Shown here piece after piece: positions 7,869 to 14,641 of a stretch of 21,685 nt of DNA; positions within the stretch are counted from its first letter, which is position 1, and each line of letters begins with the position of its first letter. Under the pieces are notes generated by a model. It saw only the letters and a program-made list of their open reading frames with translations, made no database searches and was not told the DNA's origin. Origin of the DNA: Rhodospirillaceae bacterium (GTDB lineage Bacteria > Pseudomonadota > Alphaproteobacteria > MPNO01 > UBA2964); the NCBI GenBank assembly GCA_018660305.1, contig JABJKO010000306.1, positions 1 to 21,685 of the forward strand. Direction: 5' to 3'. The translations under genes and the position numbers were made by a program.

Positions 7869-8270
7869 TCAATCGGATTTGGGCTGATGGAATTCGATGA
7901 CGTTGTCATCGGGGTCGCGAATAAAGAAAAAGACAGTGCCGTCCGGCAATTCCACCGTTTCCGTAACCGGAATTCCCGTCTCGTCCAGCCAGCGTTTCAC
8001 ACCTTCCCTGTCCGTGATTTCCAGGGCGATATGCGTAAACCCGGTATGCTTTTCCGGTACATCCATCAACAGGTTCTTGTTCGAGCTGTCCTCGGAGGCA
8101 TTCAGGATGAAGTTGATATTCACGCCCGAGGGATGCTCCATGACGGCAACAGGTTCCGGACCAATCGGGCCGACGATAAAGTCGAAACCGAGTTTTTCAT
8201 AGAAGACCCGCGTGACATCGAGATTTCGGACTCTCAACCCGACATGATTGATACGGGTGATCTGTTCCAC
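7869..8270 (-). CDS. VOC-superfamily (glyoxalase/bleomycin-resistance/dioxygenase fold) protein
   Basis: A 133-residue single-domain vicinal oxygen chelate protein with two beta-alpha-beta3 halves. It opens with the typical ITRINHVGLRVRNLD and closes with FFIRDPDDNVIEFHQP. Likely metal ligands are H9, H80 (HTGFTHIALE) and E126, with one more from strand 4 of the first half (E45 is a candidate). This pattern fits lactoylglutathione lyase-like lyases/isomerases or small dioxygenases; the reaction is not determined. The start is a GTG at 8270, supported by TAGGAGAG just upstream and by the family N-terminus. It lies 40 bp downstream of the GntR regulator gene on the same strand and is probably co-transcribed with it. 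Confidence 0.85.
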   Translation of the reverse strand: MEQITRINHVGLRVRNLDVTRVFYEKLGFDFIVGPIGPEPVAVMEHPSGVNINFILNASEDSSNKNLLMDVPEKHTGFTHIALEITDREGVKRWLDETGIPVTETVELPDGTVFFFIRDPDDNVIEFHQPKSD

Positions 8271-8310
8271 GGTTTCTCTCCTAAAATTTTCGATGGCGCG
8301 ATATTGCCGG

Positions 8311-9024
8311 TTAATCGTCGAGGATCTTGATGGCGATGTTCTTCGAGATGGTCACCCGCTCGAGGCTTGCCTCCGCTGCGGCATCGGCATCGCGCTTCTT
8401 TAAGGCTCGAAGGAGCTTTTTGCTGTTTGTCACCAGTTTGCGGACGTCGGCCTCTGTCTGGTGTCGGTAGGTGATGGCCCGGGAAAACGCGACCCGGACA
8501 TGGAGCGTCCGGATGATCTTGGCGGCCGTCGCGTTGCCGCACCCGTCGAATAGCTGATCATAGACATCGGCGATGTTTTCCATCATGCCCTCCGTGTCCT
8601 GGGTGGCAGCCGCTGTCTGGTATTGCTGGATTGCGCGTTCGATGGCTCGCAGGTCGCCGTCGCTCGCCCGTTCGACGAACAGCCGCGCGGTCATGGGTTC
8701 CAGCGCACTTCGAACTTCAAAAAGATCAAGGGCATCCTGCCTGTTCAATCGCGCGACCGAGGGACCTCGGTGGGGAACATTTTCGATCAGACCTTCCGAT
8801 TCCAGGTGACGAAGCGCTTCGCGAACCGAGGTGCGGCTCACACCGGTCAGTTCGCACAACTCGCGTTCGATCAGCCGGTCGCCGGGTTGAAAATACATCC
8901 GCAGCAAGGCGCGCCGCAGGGTGTCGACCGTCATCATGCGTAGTGACTGCACTTCGCGCCGGACACGCAACGAGCTTGCGGTATCGGCGTTCGGTCGTGC
9001 CGCTAGAGTGTTTGCTGGTGACAT
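8311..9024 (-). CDS. GntR-family transcriptional regulator, FCD subgroup
   Basis: A 237-residue DNA-binding regulator. Residues about 31-92 form a winged helix, with recognition helix GVSRTSVREALRHLESEGL and wing ENVPHRGPSV. Residues about 97-230 form the all-helical FCD effector domain. The histidines that bind metal in many FCD proteins are not evident: the region around DVYDQLFDGCGN has Tyr where FHxxL-type members have His, and the last helix (EASLERV) has no His. It may therefore bind an acyl-CoA or acid without metal, as FadR does (inference). The ATG at 9024 has AAGGCGGG 5-12 nt upstream; a TTG at 9048 would add eight residues but lacks a ribosome site. It is divergent from the hydratase-like gene it probably controls. 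Confidence 0.9.
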   Translation of the reverse strand: MSPANTLAARPNADTASSLRVRREVQSLRMMTVDTLRRALLRMYFQPGDRLIERELCELTGVSRTSVREALRHLESEGLIENVPHRGPSVARLNRQDALDLFEVRSALEPMTARLFVERASDGDLRAIERAIQQYQTAAATQDTEGMMENIADVYDQLFDGCGNATAAKIIRTLHVRVAFSRAITYRHQTEADVRKLVTNSKKLLRALKKRDADAAAEASLERVTISKNIAIKILDD

Positions 9025-9074
9025 GTTGCCCGCCTTCTGAATTATCAACGAAATACAAAATTGAAAATAGCATA

Positions 9075-9102
9075 TTGCATTATTGTATTACAATCATATA
9101 AT
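9075..9102 (+). promoter_or_regulatory. Promoter of the hydratase-lyase-like gene
   Basis: A perfect -10 box TATAAT (9097-9102) with TTGCAT (9075-9080) 16 bp upstream, in an AT-rich island between divergent genes. A second possible -35/-10 pair is TTGAAA (9061-9066) and TGTATT (9084-9089), 17 bp apart. Either would give a 5' leader of roughly 75-90 nt before the ATG at 9186. Opposite-strand elements for the regulator gene overlap: TTGTAA and TATTTT, 18 bp apart. Confidence 0.5.
9082..9094. promoter_or_regulatory. Candidate GntR/FCD operator, 13-bp palindrome
   Basis: ATTGTATTACAAT is a perfect 6-bp inverted repeat around one central base. FCD-type GntR regulators commonly bind short palindromes of the form TTGTnnnACAA (established for the family), which this fits. 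It lies inside the spacer of the forward promoter and overlaps the possible -35 of the reverse promoter, so a bound regulator could block both directions. Confidence 0.5.
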
Positions 9103-9185
9103 CAAACCCAGCAACAAGACTTCGAAGGGACGAAGGCTGGTAGTGCGCGTATTTGAAATTGACCATTATCAAGGGAGAAGCAGAC

Positions 9186-10034
9186 ATGACATTCGATGAT
9201 CTGAAGTGCGTCACCGTTGAAAAGAAGAGCGGCATCACCTGGGTGATGTTGAACCGCCCCGAGAAACGAAATGCCATGAGCCCGGCACTCCATGCCGAAA
9301 TGGATGAGGTCCTGCGCGTGCTGGAAACCGACCCGGAGACCAAGGTCGTGGTGATCGCAGGCGCCGGCGGCTATTTCAGCGCCGGCCAGGATCTCAAGGA
9401 ATTCTTCCGCGCCACTGAAAACGATCCGGCGGCGCAGAAGGCGGCGATCGAGACTGCCAACCGATGGCGCTGGGAACGGCTGTACAACTACGACAAACCG
9501 ACGATTGCCATGATTGAAGGCTATTGCTGCGGCGGCGCCTTCATGCAGCTTTGTGCGACGGATTTCGCCATCACGGCCGATGACGCGGTGTTTTCCCTGT
9601 CAGAGGTCAATTGGGGCATCATCCCGGCCGCATTGGTGGCCAAAGTCGTGAACGACACAATCCTGGCCCGTCACGCCCTGCAATATGCGTGCCTCGGTGA
9701 GGCGTTTGATGGCAACGAAGCCTGCCGGGTCGGGCTGGTCAATTATTCGGTGCCAAAGGAGGAGCTGCTCGAAAAAACCATCGAACTGGCGAAAAAACTC
9801 ATGGCCAAGAGCCCGGCTGTTCTACGCGCCACCAAGCAGGCTTTTCGTCATGTCCGGTCAATGGATTTCGATCAGTCCTACGACTATCTCATGGCGAAGA
9901 ACGTGGCGCTCAAGGTCGGCGATACCGAGGATTCCTACAATGCAGGTCTCAGTCAGTTTCTCGATGACAAGAGCTATAAGCCAACTTTCGAGCCCTTCGC
10001 ACTCAAGGAAGACGGTCAGGCGGGCGATCCCTGA
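9186..10034 (+). CDS. Enoyl-CoA hydratase/isomerase family, p-hydroxycinnamoyl-CoA hydratase-lyase-like
   Basis: A 282-residue crotonase-fold protein. Its closest remembered relative is p-hydroxycinnamoyl (feruloyl)-CoA hydratase-lyase, which adds water to feruloyl-CoA and splits it to vanillin and acetyl-CoA. Shared signatures: NRPEKRNAMSP (23-33), KPTIAMIEGYCCGGAF (104-119), FSLSEVNWGI (136-145) with E140 at the catalytic Glu position (E143 in the Pseudomonas enzyme), and QFLDDKSYKP (257-266). The tyrosines holding the phenolic hydroxyl in that enzyme (Y75 and Y239) align here with F73 and M236, so a different acyl group is likely. The ATG at 9186 follows GGGAGAAG; a TTG 33 nt upstream has no such site. 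Preceded by a divergent GntR regulator; no CoA ligase or vanillin dehydrogenase is nearby. Alternative: an ordinary enoyl-CoA hydratase. Confidence 0.85.
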   Translation: MTFDDLKCVTVEKKSGITWVMLNRPEKRNAMSPALHAEMDEVLRVLETDPETKVVVIAGAGGYFSAGQDLKEFFRATENDPAAQKAAIETANRWRWERLYNYDKPTIAMIEGYCCGGAFMQLCATDFAITADDAVFSLSEVNWGIIPAALVAKVVNDTILARHALQYACLGEAFDGNEACRVGLVNYSVPKEELLEKTIELAKKLMAKSPAVLRATKQAFRHVRSMDFDQSYDYLMAKNVALKVGDTEDSYNAGLSQFLDDKSYKPTFEPFALKEDGQAGDP

Positions 10035-10055
10035 TCGGTTACAGCGGGCTGTCGG

Positions 10056-11162
10056 CTAGAGCCGCTCTTCCATCCAGTCGAGCACGAACGGCGTCGAGGT
10101 GCCCCAGATGTCGTACTGGCAGTGGCCGGTGCCGCCGGCTTCGGCGTCGTCATAGATCTTGAGGGTCTTGTCCGCGGCGCCGATGGCCTCATAGAGCCGT
10201 TTGGCGCCCTCGACGTTCATCAGCCGGTCATTGGCACCATGGGTGATGAGCGTCGGGCATTTGATACGTGGCGCCGCGTCCCTCATGTTGAAATCCTTCA
10301 GGATTTCGCGGGCCTCGGCATCGGTCTTGTGACCCAGGATGCGTTGCAGAGTCGCCTGCAGAGGCTCAAAGAACTCATAGAGGTCTTCCAGCATGTCGTA
10401 ACAACCACACCAGCCCACCAATGCCTTGATGCGGTCGTCATAGGCCGCCGCCCGTGGCGCGTAATAACCCGCCATGCTGATGCCGATGATACCGATGCGG
10501 GCCGGGTCCACCTCCGGGCGTTTTTCCACCCAATCGAGACAGGCGCTAATGGGGACTTCATAATCCGCCCGCGTCGGGATGCCCTTGAGATAGCTCGATG
10601 AACCACGGCCCGGGGTGTCGACGAGGAGCATGGCCCAGCCCCGGTCGAGGATCTTGCGGCCGCTGAAAAACACTTCCTCGGCGAACGCGTCGGCGCCGCC
10701 GATCAGGAAGATCACCGGCCATTTGCCCGGCTTCGGGTTGATGGGGTGGCAGAAATAGCCGTCATAAACGTCATCGCCGCACGCAACTTCGATCACCTCG
10801 ATGGGTGGGGTGTGCAGCCTGGCGCCTTCGCGGAACAGTTCCTGCGACTTGCGGAACGCCTCCGCCTTGCGCGGATCGTCGCCGGTCAGGAAGACATCGG
10901 ACTGACGGTAATACTGGTTGGCCGAGAAAAACCGTCCCATGGCGGTCTGTTCATGACCGGCGCCCAGCTCGGCACGGGCCTCGGCCTCGACCGTCTCGGC
11001 AAGGGCGTGCCAGACGCGCTGCCAATTATCGGTGTCGCCGATCTCGATGTTGCGGCTGGTACGCGCGATCTCGAACACATCACCGCCGCCATTGATGGCC
11101 TCGGCGGCGAGACGCTGGGTCTGGCCCTCGAACGGATGGCCCGGCCGGACAAAATCGATCAT
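10056..11162 (-). CDS. Alpha/beta hydrolase, FrsA/DUF1100 or C-C hydrolase-like
   Basis: A 368-residue serine hydrolase. An N-terminal helical region (about 1-120) precedes the alpha/beta core, the layout of the FrsA/DUF1100 group, which includes 2,6-dihydroxypseudooxynicotine hydrolase, a carbon-carbon bond hydrolase. The catalytic triad is readable: S229 in GISMAG, D312 in THGANDRL and H347 in GTGHCQYD. The oxyanion-hole region is FLIGGADAF (152-160). The ATG at 11162 is preceded by GGGGAGAG. It lies 31 bp downstream of the FAD monooxygenase gene on the same strand; a hydroxylase followed by a hydrolase suits degradation of an aromatic or N-heterocyclic compound (inference). An esterase or dienelactone-hydrolase-like role is equally possible. 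Confidence 0.82.
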   Translation of the reverse strand: MIDFVRPGHPFEGQTQRLAAEAINGGGDVFEIARTSRNIEIGDTDNWQRVWHALAETVEAEARAELGAGHEQTAMGRFFSANQYYRQSDVFLTGDDPRKAEAFRKSQELFREGARLHTPPIEVIEVACGDDVYDGYFCHPINPKPGKWPVIFLIGGADAFAEEVFFSGRKILDRGWAMLLVDTPGRGSSSYLKGIPTRADYEVPISACLDWVEKRPEVDPARIGIIGISMAGYYAPRAAAYDDRIKALVGWCGCYDMLEDLYEFFEPLQATLQRILGHKTDAEAREILKDFNMRDAAPRIKCPTLITHGANDRLMNVEGAKRLYEAIGAADKTLKIYDDAEAGGTGHCQYDIWGTSTPFVLDWMEERL

Positions 11163-11193
11163 GCAAACTCTCCCCGTCTTCGGTCTCTTGTCT

Positions 11194-12420
11194 TTAGGCG
11201 GTAGCGTTGGCCTCGCGCACCATGGCGATCAGTGATGATTTCAGCAGATACTCATGGCACCGCACCTTGTCATCGGCGATTTCACCCAGAGCATCCAGTT
11301 TTCCGCGCCGCACATCCATGTTGTTTTCCTGCAGGATTTCCTTATTGGCGATGGATTGGGCCTGCACGTATTTCTTGGCCATTGTGCGGCGCTGGCGGTC
11401 ATATTGCGGGAACAGATCCGTATGATCGCCCTCGTTGCGCCAGATGCGGACCAGCTTTTCCGAAATGTTGATCCCGTCATGGATACCGCCGTTCATGCCC
11501 ATGCCGCCCAGCGGGTTGTTGACGTGTGCCGAGTCACCGGCCAGCGCGATGCGGCCCTGCACGAAATTATCGGCGACACGCTGATGCACATTGTACAGAT
11601 TGCGGTGAACAATCTCGTAGGGCGGATTGTAGGGCAGGCATTCAGCGTATTTCCGTTGCACCCATTCCTCGCCACCGACTTCTTCGTCGGATTCATCGCC
11701 AGAGGCGGGCAGCAGGATACGCCACAGACCTTTCATATCATCGCCCGCCACCTTGATCAGCGCACACCATTGGTCGGGGTGGGCCACATAGTTGCGATAG
11801 TGATGCCCGCCGGCTTCAGGGGCACCGAAATCGAACCGTGTGGTGGCGATGACGAAGCGTTCGCCCCAGGTGAAGCCGGGAAAGTCGATGCCGAGTTCCT
11901 TGCGGATGATGCTGCGTCCGCCATCGGCGGCGATCAGGTAACGGCCGGTGTGGGTTTCGGTTTCACCGTCTGGATTGGTGACGGTGACGGAGACGCCATC
12001 GTCGGTCTGGGTGGTGCCGATCACCTCATAGGGCCGCAACAGGGTGAAGTCCGGCAGCACTTTCGCCTTATCCCAGGTCGATTTGACCACCTTGTGCTGC
12101 TCAACCTGGAGCGCAAAGGGGAAAGGCGTCTCATCGGCGATGATGTTGTAATCGAACTCGGCGACGACCCGGTCGTCGTATCGGTCGCGGTACTGGAATA
12201 TCGGTGACAGCAGCCCCTGGCCTATCAAATGTTCGGTGACATCGAGATCATCAAGCATTTCCAGGGTCGACGGATGGACGGTCGACGCCCGGTGATCGGG
12301 CTGAATGTCCGGTTCGGTATCGAACACGGTCACCGGAACGCCGTGTCGCGCAAGGTAATACCCGGAAATCATGCCCACCGGCCCGGCACCGGCGATAAGG
12401 ACGCGATTGTCTACAGTCAT
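11194..12420 (-). CDS. FAD-dependent aromatic-ring monooxygenase (group A flavin hydroxylase)
   Basis: A 408-residue flavoprotein of the PHBH/UbiH/MhpA superfamily, which hydroxylates aromatic or related acids using NAD(P)H and O2. It shows the ADP-binding GAGPVG (11-16) with D34 ending the second strand, the DG motif AADGGRSIIRKELGI (164-178) and the GD motif LAGDSAHVNNPLGGMGMNGGIHDG (residues 293 to 316). At about 400 residues it lacks the C-terminal thioredoxin-like domain of the larger phenol hydroxylases. The ATG at 12420 has an AAAGAAGA purine stretch upstream. Second in a minus-strand series: DMT exporter, monooxygenase, hydrolase. The substrate cannot be assigned. Confidence 0.88.
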   Translation of the reverse strand: MTVDNRVLIAGAGPVGMISGYYLARHGVPVTVFDTEPDIQPDHRASTVHPSTLEMLDDLDVTEHLIGQGLLSPIFQYRDRYDDRVVAEFDYNIIADETPFPFALQVEQHKVVKSTWDKAKVLPDFTLLRPYEVIGTTQTDDGVSVTVTNPDGETETHTGRYLIAADGGRSIIRKELGIDFPGFTWGERFVIATTRFDFGAPEAGGHHYRNYVAHPDQWCALIKVAGDDMKGLWRILLPASGDESDEEVGGEEWVQRKYAECLPYNPPYEIVHRNLYNVHQRVADNFVQGRIALAGDSAHVNNPLGGMGMNGGIHDGINISEKLVRIWRNEGDHTDLFPQYDRQRRTMAKKYVQAQSIANKEILQENNMDVRRGKLDALGEIADDKVRCHEYLLKSSLIAMVREANATA

Positions 12421-12505
12421 GGTCTTCTTTTCATGTGGTTGCTGCCCCGAACCCTACGCAGATCGCGCGGCAGGTCAACCGGGACATTTGGTCTCAACTC
12501 GGATC

Positions 12506-13429
12506 TCAATGGGTGCGGTGCCGTGTTGTCAGGTAGAGCCCGCCGAAGATGATCACCATGGCAACCACATGATAGGTCTCCAGCGCTTCGCCGAGAAGGA
12601 TGACCGACAGGATGGTTCCAAACACCGGGATCAGGTAATGGCTGAAACCCGCCGCGTTGGCGCCTACCACGGCTACCCCCCAATTCCAGAACATATAGGC
12701 CACGACGGAGGCAAACACCGACGAATAGCCGATCAGGCCCATATTCGAATAGGAAAGGGTGAAGGTCTGACCGGCCGCCAGCTCCCACAGATAAAACGGC
12801 AGCAGCATGGGCACCGAGAGCCCGGCCAGCACAAAAATAAAGCCGAACGGATTGAGGCCATCAGGTTTCCAGCGCAGGCAGATGGTGTAGATGGCCCAGC
12901 TCACCATACTGAGGATGATGAAAATATCCCCCAGGCCGAATTGCAGCGCGCGTAGCAGGGTGATGTCGCCATGGAGAACGATCACCAGCGATCCGGCGAT
13001 GGCGATCAAGGTGCCCACGATCTCCCCCCTTGTCAGCCCGATCTTCAGGATGATCAGTGACGCCAGCACGATGATCACCGGGCCGGCGGCCTGCAGAAGC
13101 GAGCCGTTGATGCCCGTGGTCAGCTGCATGCCGGTAAAGAAGAAGATCGTAAACCCGACAATGCCGAAAAAGGAAAATCCGGCCATGCGCCAGAAATAGT
13201 GGCGGTATAGGTCGCGCTGGTTCCAGAAAGGCCGAAAACCGATGGGTATAAACACCACAAAGGCGATGGCCCAACGCCAGAAGGTGAGGCTGTAGGGCGG
13301 GATTTCACCGGCTGCGGCGCGACCGACGATGGTGGTGCCGCTCCAGAAAACCGCTGTCATCACCAGCATCACGAAAGCCAGCCATACGGGCAAGGCGTGT
13401 GTTTCGCTTTTCTTATTATCAGTCGCCAT
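12506..13429 (-). CDS. DMT/EamA-family membrane transporter
   Basis: A 307-residue inner-membrane protein with about ten hydrophobic helices in two EamA repeats, typical of drug/metabolite exporters. The first repeat begins with FWSGTTIVGRAAAGEIPP (28-45), the characteristic loop after TM1. The second contains GDIFIILSMVSWAIYTICLRW and ends FSHYLIPVFGTILSVILLGEALE. The frame extends upstream to 13549, but the ATG at 13429 gives the family's usual short cytoplasmic N-terminus, with GGGGC upstream. It is 85 bp upstream of the monooxygenase gene and may be co-transcribed with it. Substrate unknown. Confidence 0.88.
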   Translation of the reverse strand: MATDNKKSETHALPVWLAFVMLVMTAVFWSGTTIVGRAAAGEIPPYSLTFWRWAIAFVVFIPIGFRPFWNQRDLYRHYFWRMAGFSFFGIVGFTIFFFTGMQLTTGINGSLLQAAGPVIIVLASLIILKIGLTRGEIVGTLIAIAGSLVIVLHGDITLLRALQFGLGDIFIILSMVSWAIYTICLRWKPDGLNPFGFIFVLAGLSVPMLLPFYLWELAAGQTFTLSYSNMGLIGYSSVFASVVAYMFWNWGVAVVGANAAGFSHYLIPVFGTILSVILLGEALETYHVVAMVIIFGGLYLTTRHRTH

Positions 13430-13500
13430 ACGTGCCCCGGGCCGATTTGCGGACGGGCACCTTAGGGTCCGGCGCAACAGGCGGCAAGGCGCGCGCGCGT

Positions 13501-13528
13501 TTGACATGCCAAGGCGATGCACTAGACT
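13501..13528 (+). promoter_or_regulatory. Sigma-70-type promoter of the TRAP transporter operon
   Basis: TTGACA (13501-13506, perfect -35), a 16-nt spacer and TAGACT (13523-13528, four of six). It points at the TAXI gene 68 bp downstream, with AAGGGAGG at 13583-13590 as ribosome site. The region 13430-13500 is GC-rich and shows no other clear signal. Confidence 0.55.
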
Positions 13529-13596
13529 TCGCCAATCCCCGCTCTTCAATAAATTATAACAGGGGTCGTAACAGGTAGAATTAAGGGAGGCTCAAC

Positions 13597-14577
13597 ATGC
13601 GTAAGTTGTTTGCTGTAACCTGTGCCGTGGCCGTTCTGACCACGACCGGCGCATTTGCACAAAAATATAACCTGACCATTGCCGGCGCGAGCCCAAAGGG
13701 CGTGTGGTCCATTCTCGGTGTCGCGCTCGATAAGGCCATGTCGGCGACCTATCCGGGATCGTCAGTGACCTATCAGACATCGGGCGGTGGCATCGCCAAC
13801 ATCGCCCTGGTGGATCGCAAAAAAGTCGCTCTGGCGCTTGCCTCCACCGGTGAAATGCATCTCGGGGCCAACGCCATCAAGCCTTTCAAGAAAAAGATCA
13901 AATCCGTGCGCGTGGTCGCCCGTGTCCATGCCTGGCTCTATTTTCATCCCATGCTGACGAAGTCGGCGGCGGACAAGTACGGCATCAAGGATTTCTCCGA
14001 CATCGCGACGAAGAAGCCGCCCATCCGCATTTCCATCAACCGCCGCGGGCTTCTTGTGTCGGTGATCGCCGAAGCCATGTTGAACGAGATCGGCGTCAAG
14101 CTGAAGGATATCGATAGCTGGGGCGGCAAGGTGATCTATGCCGCGTCGGGCGATACCACCTCGCTCATGGCTGACCGCAAGCTCGATGGCCACATGATGA
14201 CCTGGCCCATCAAGCATCGGCGTCTGCGCCAGATGGAAGCGGCGGTGCCCATGGTTCTACTGTCGGTTAACGACCGCTCGGTCTCGCAGCGCGTCGCCAA
14301 GAAGCTCAACATGCCGCTCGATACCATGCCGGGCGGCACCTACAAGAGCCAGCCGGCGGATCTTGTCGTGCCGTCCATGGAGGGCAACATCATCATGCAC
14401 AAGGATGGCGATGACAAAATGGCCTATGACATCGCCAAGGCTGTTCATACCAACCTTAAGGCGTTTTCCAGCGCCCATCGGTTCCTGAGCAAGCTCACCC
14501 CTAAATTCCTGGTGGGCAGCAAGGGCCAGTATCATCCGGGCGCCGTCAAGTACTACAAGGAAGCGGGCCTGATGTAG
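13597..14577 (+). CDS. TAXI-family TRAP transporter solute-binding protein
   Basis: A 326-residue periplasmic binding protein of a tripartite ATP-independent transporter. Residues 1-22 are a signal peptide (MRKLFAVTCAVAVLTTTGAFA, cut before QKYN). The mature start LTIAGASPKGVWSILGVALDKAM, YQTSGGGIANIALV and the later GDTTSLMADRKLDGHMM fit the TAXI group, whose known members take up organic acids such as C4-dicarboxylates or glutamate-like ligands. It precedes its membrane partner by 64 bp. The ligand here is not identified. Confidence 0.92.
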   Translation: MRKLFAVTCAVAVLTTTGAFAQKYNLTIAGASPKGVWSILGVALDKAMSATYPGSSVTYQTSGGGIANIALVDRKKVALALASTGEMHLGANAIKPFKKKIKSVRVVARVHAWLYFHPMLTKSAADKYGIKDFSDIATKKPPIRISINRRGLLVSVIAEAMLNEIGVKLKDIDSWGGKVIYAASGDTTSLMADRKLDGHMMTWPIKHRRLRQMEAAVPMVLLSVNDRSVSQRVAKKLNMPLDTMPGGTYKSQPADLVVPSMEGNIIMHKDGDDKMAYDIAKAVHTNLKAFSSAHRFLSKLTPKFLVGSKGQYHPGAVKYYKEAGLM

Positions 14578-14587
14578 CAGATCGTTT

Positions 14588-14623
14588 ACGGGCGGGCCGG
14601 ATCATGAACCCTGGCTCGCCTGT
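14588..14623 (+). other. Intercistronic hairpin between TRAP binding protein and permease
   Basis: Bases 14588-14600 pair with 14611-14623 (13 bp including three G-T wobbles) around a 10-nt loop. It starts 11 nt after the binding-protein stop and ends 18 nt before the permease start. No T-run follows. Such hairpins often protect the 3' end of abundant binding-protein mRNA or attenuate read-through (general knowledge). Confidence 0.5.
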
Positions 14624-14641
14624 TTAACGCTTATCAATCGC

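Noticed and set aside
9153..9185. TTG at 9153 as start of the hydratase-lyase-like gene
   Set aside because: It adds MKLTIIKGEAD, which encodes the ribosome site GGGAGAAG of the ATG at 9186 and has no homology to the family.
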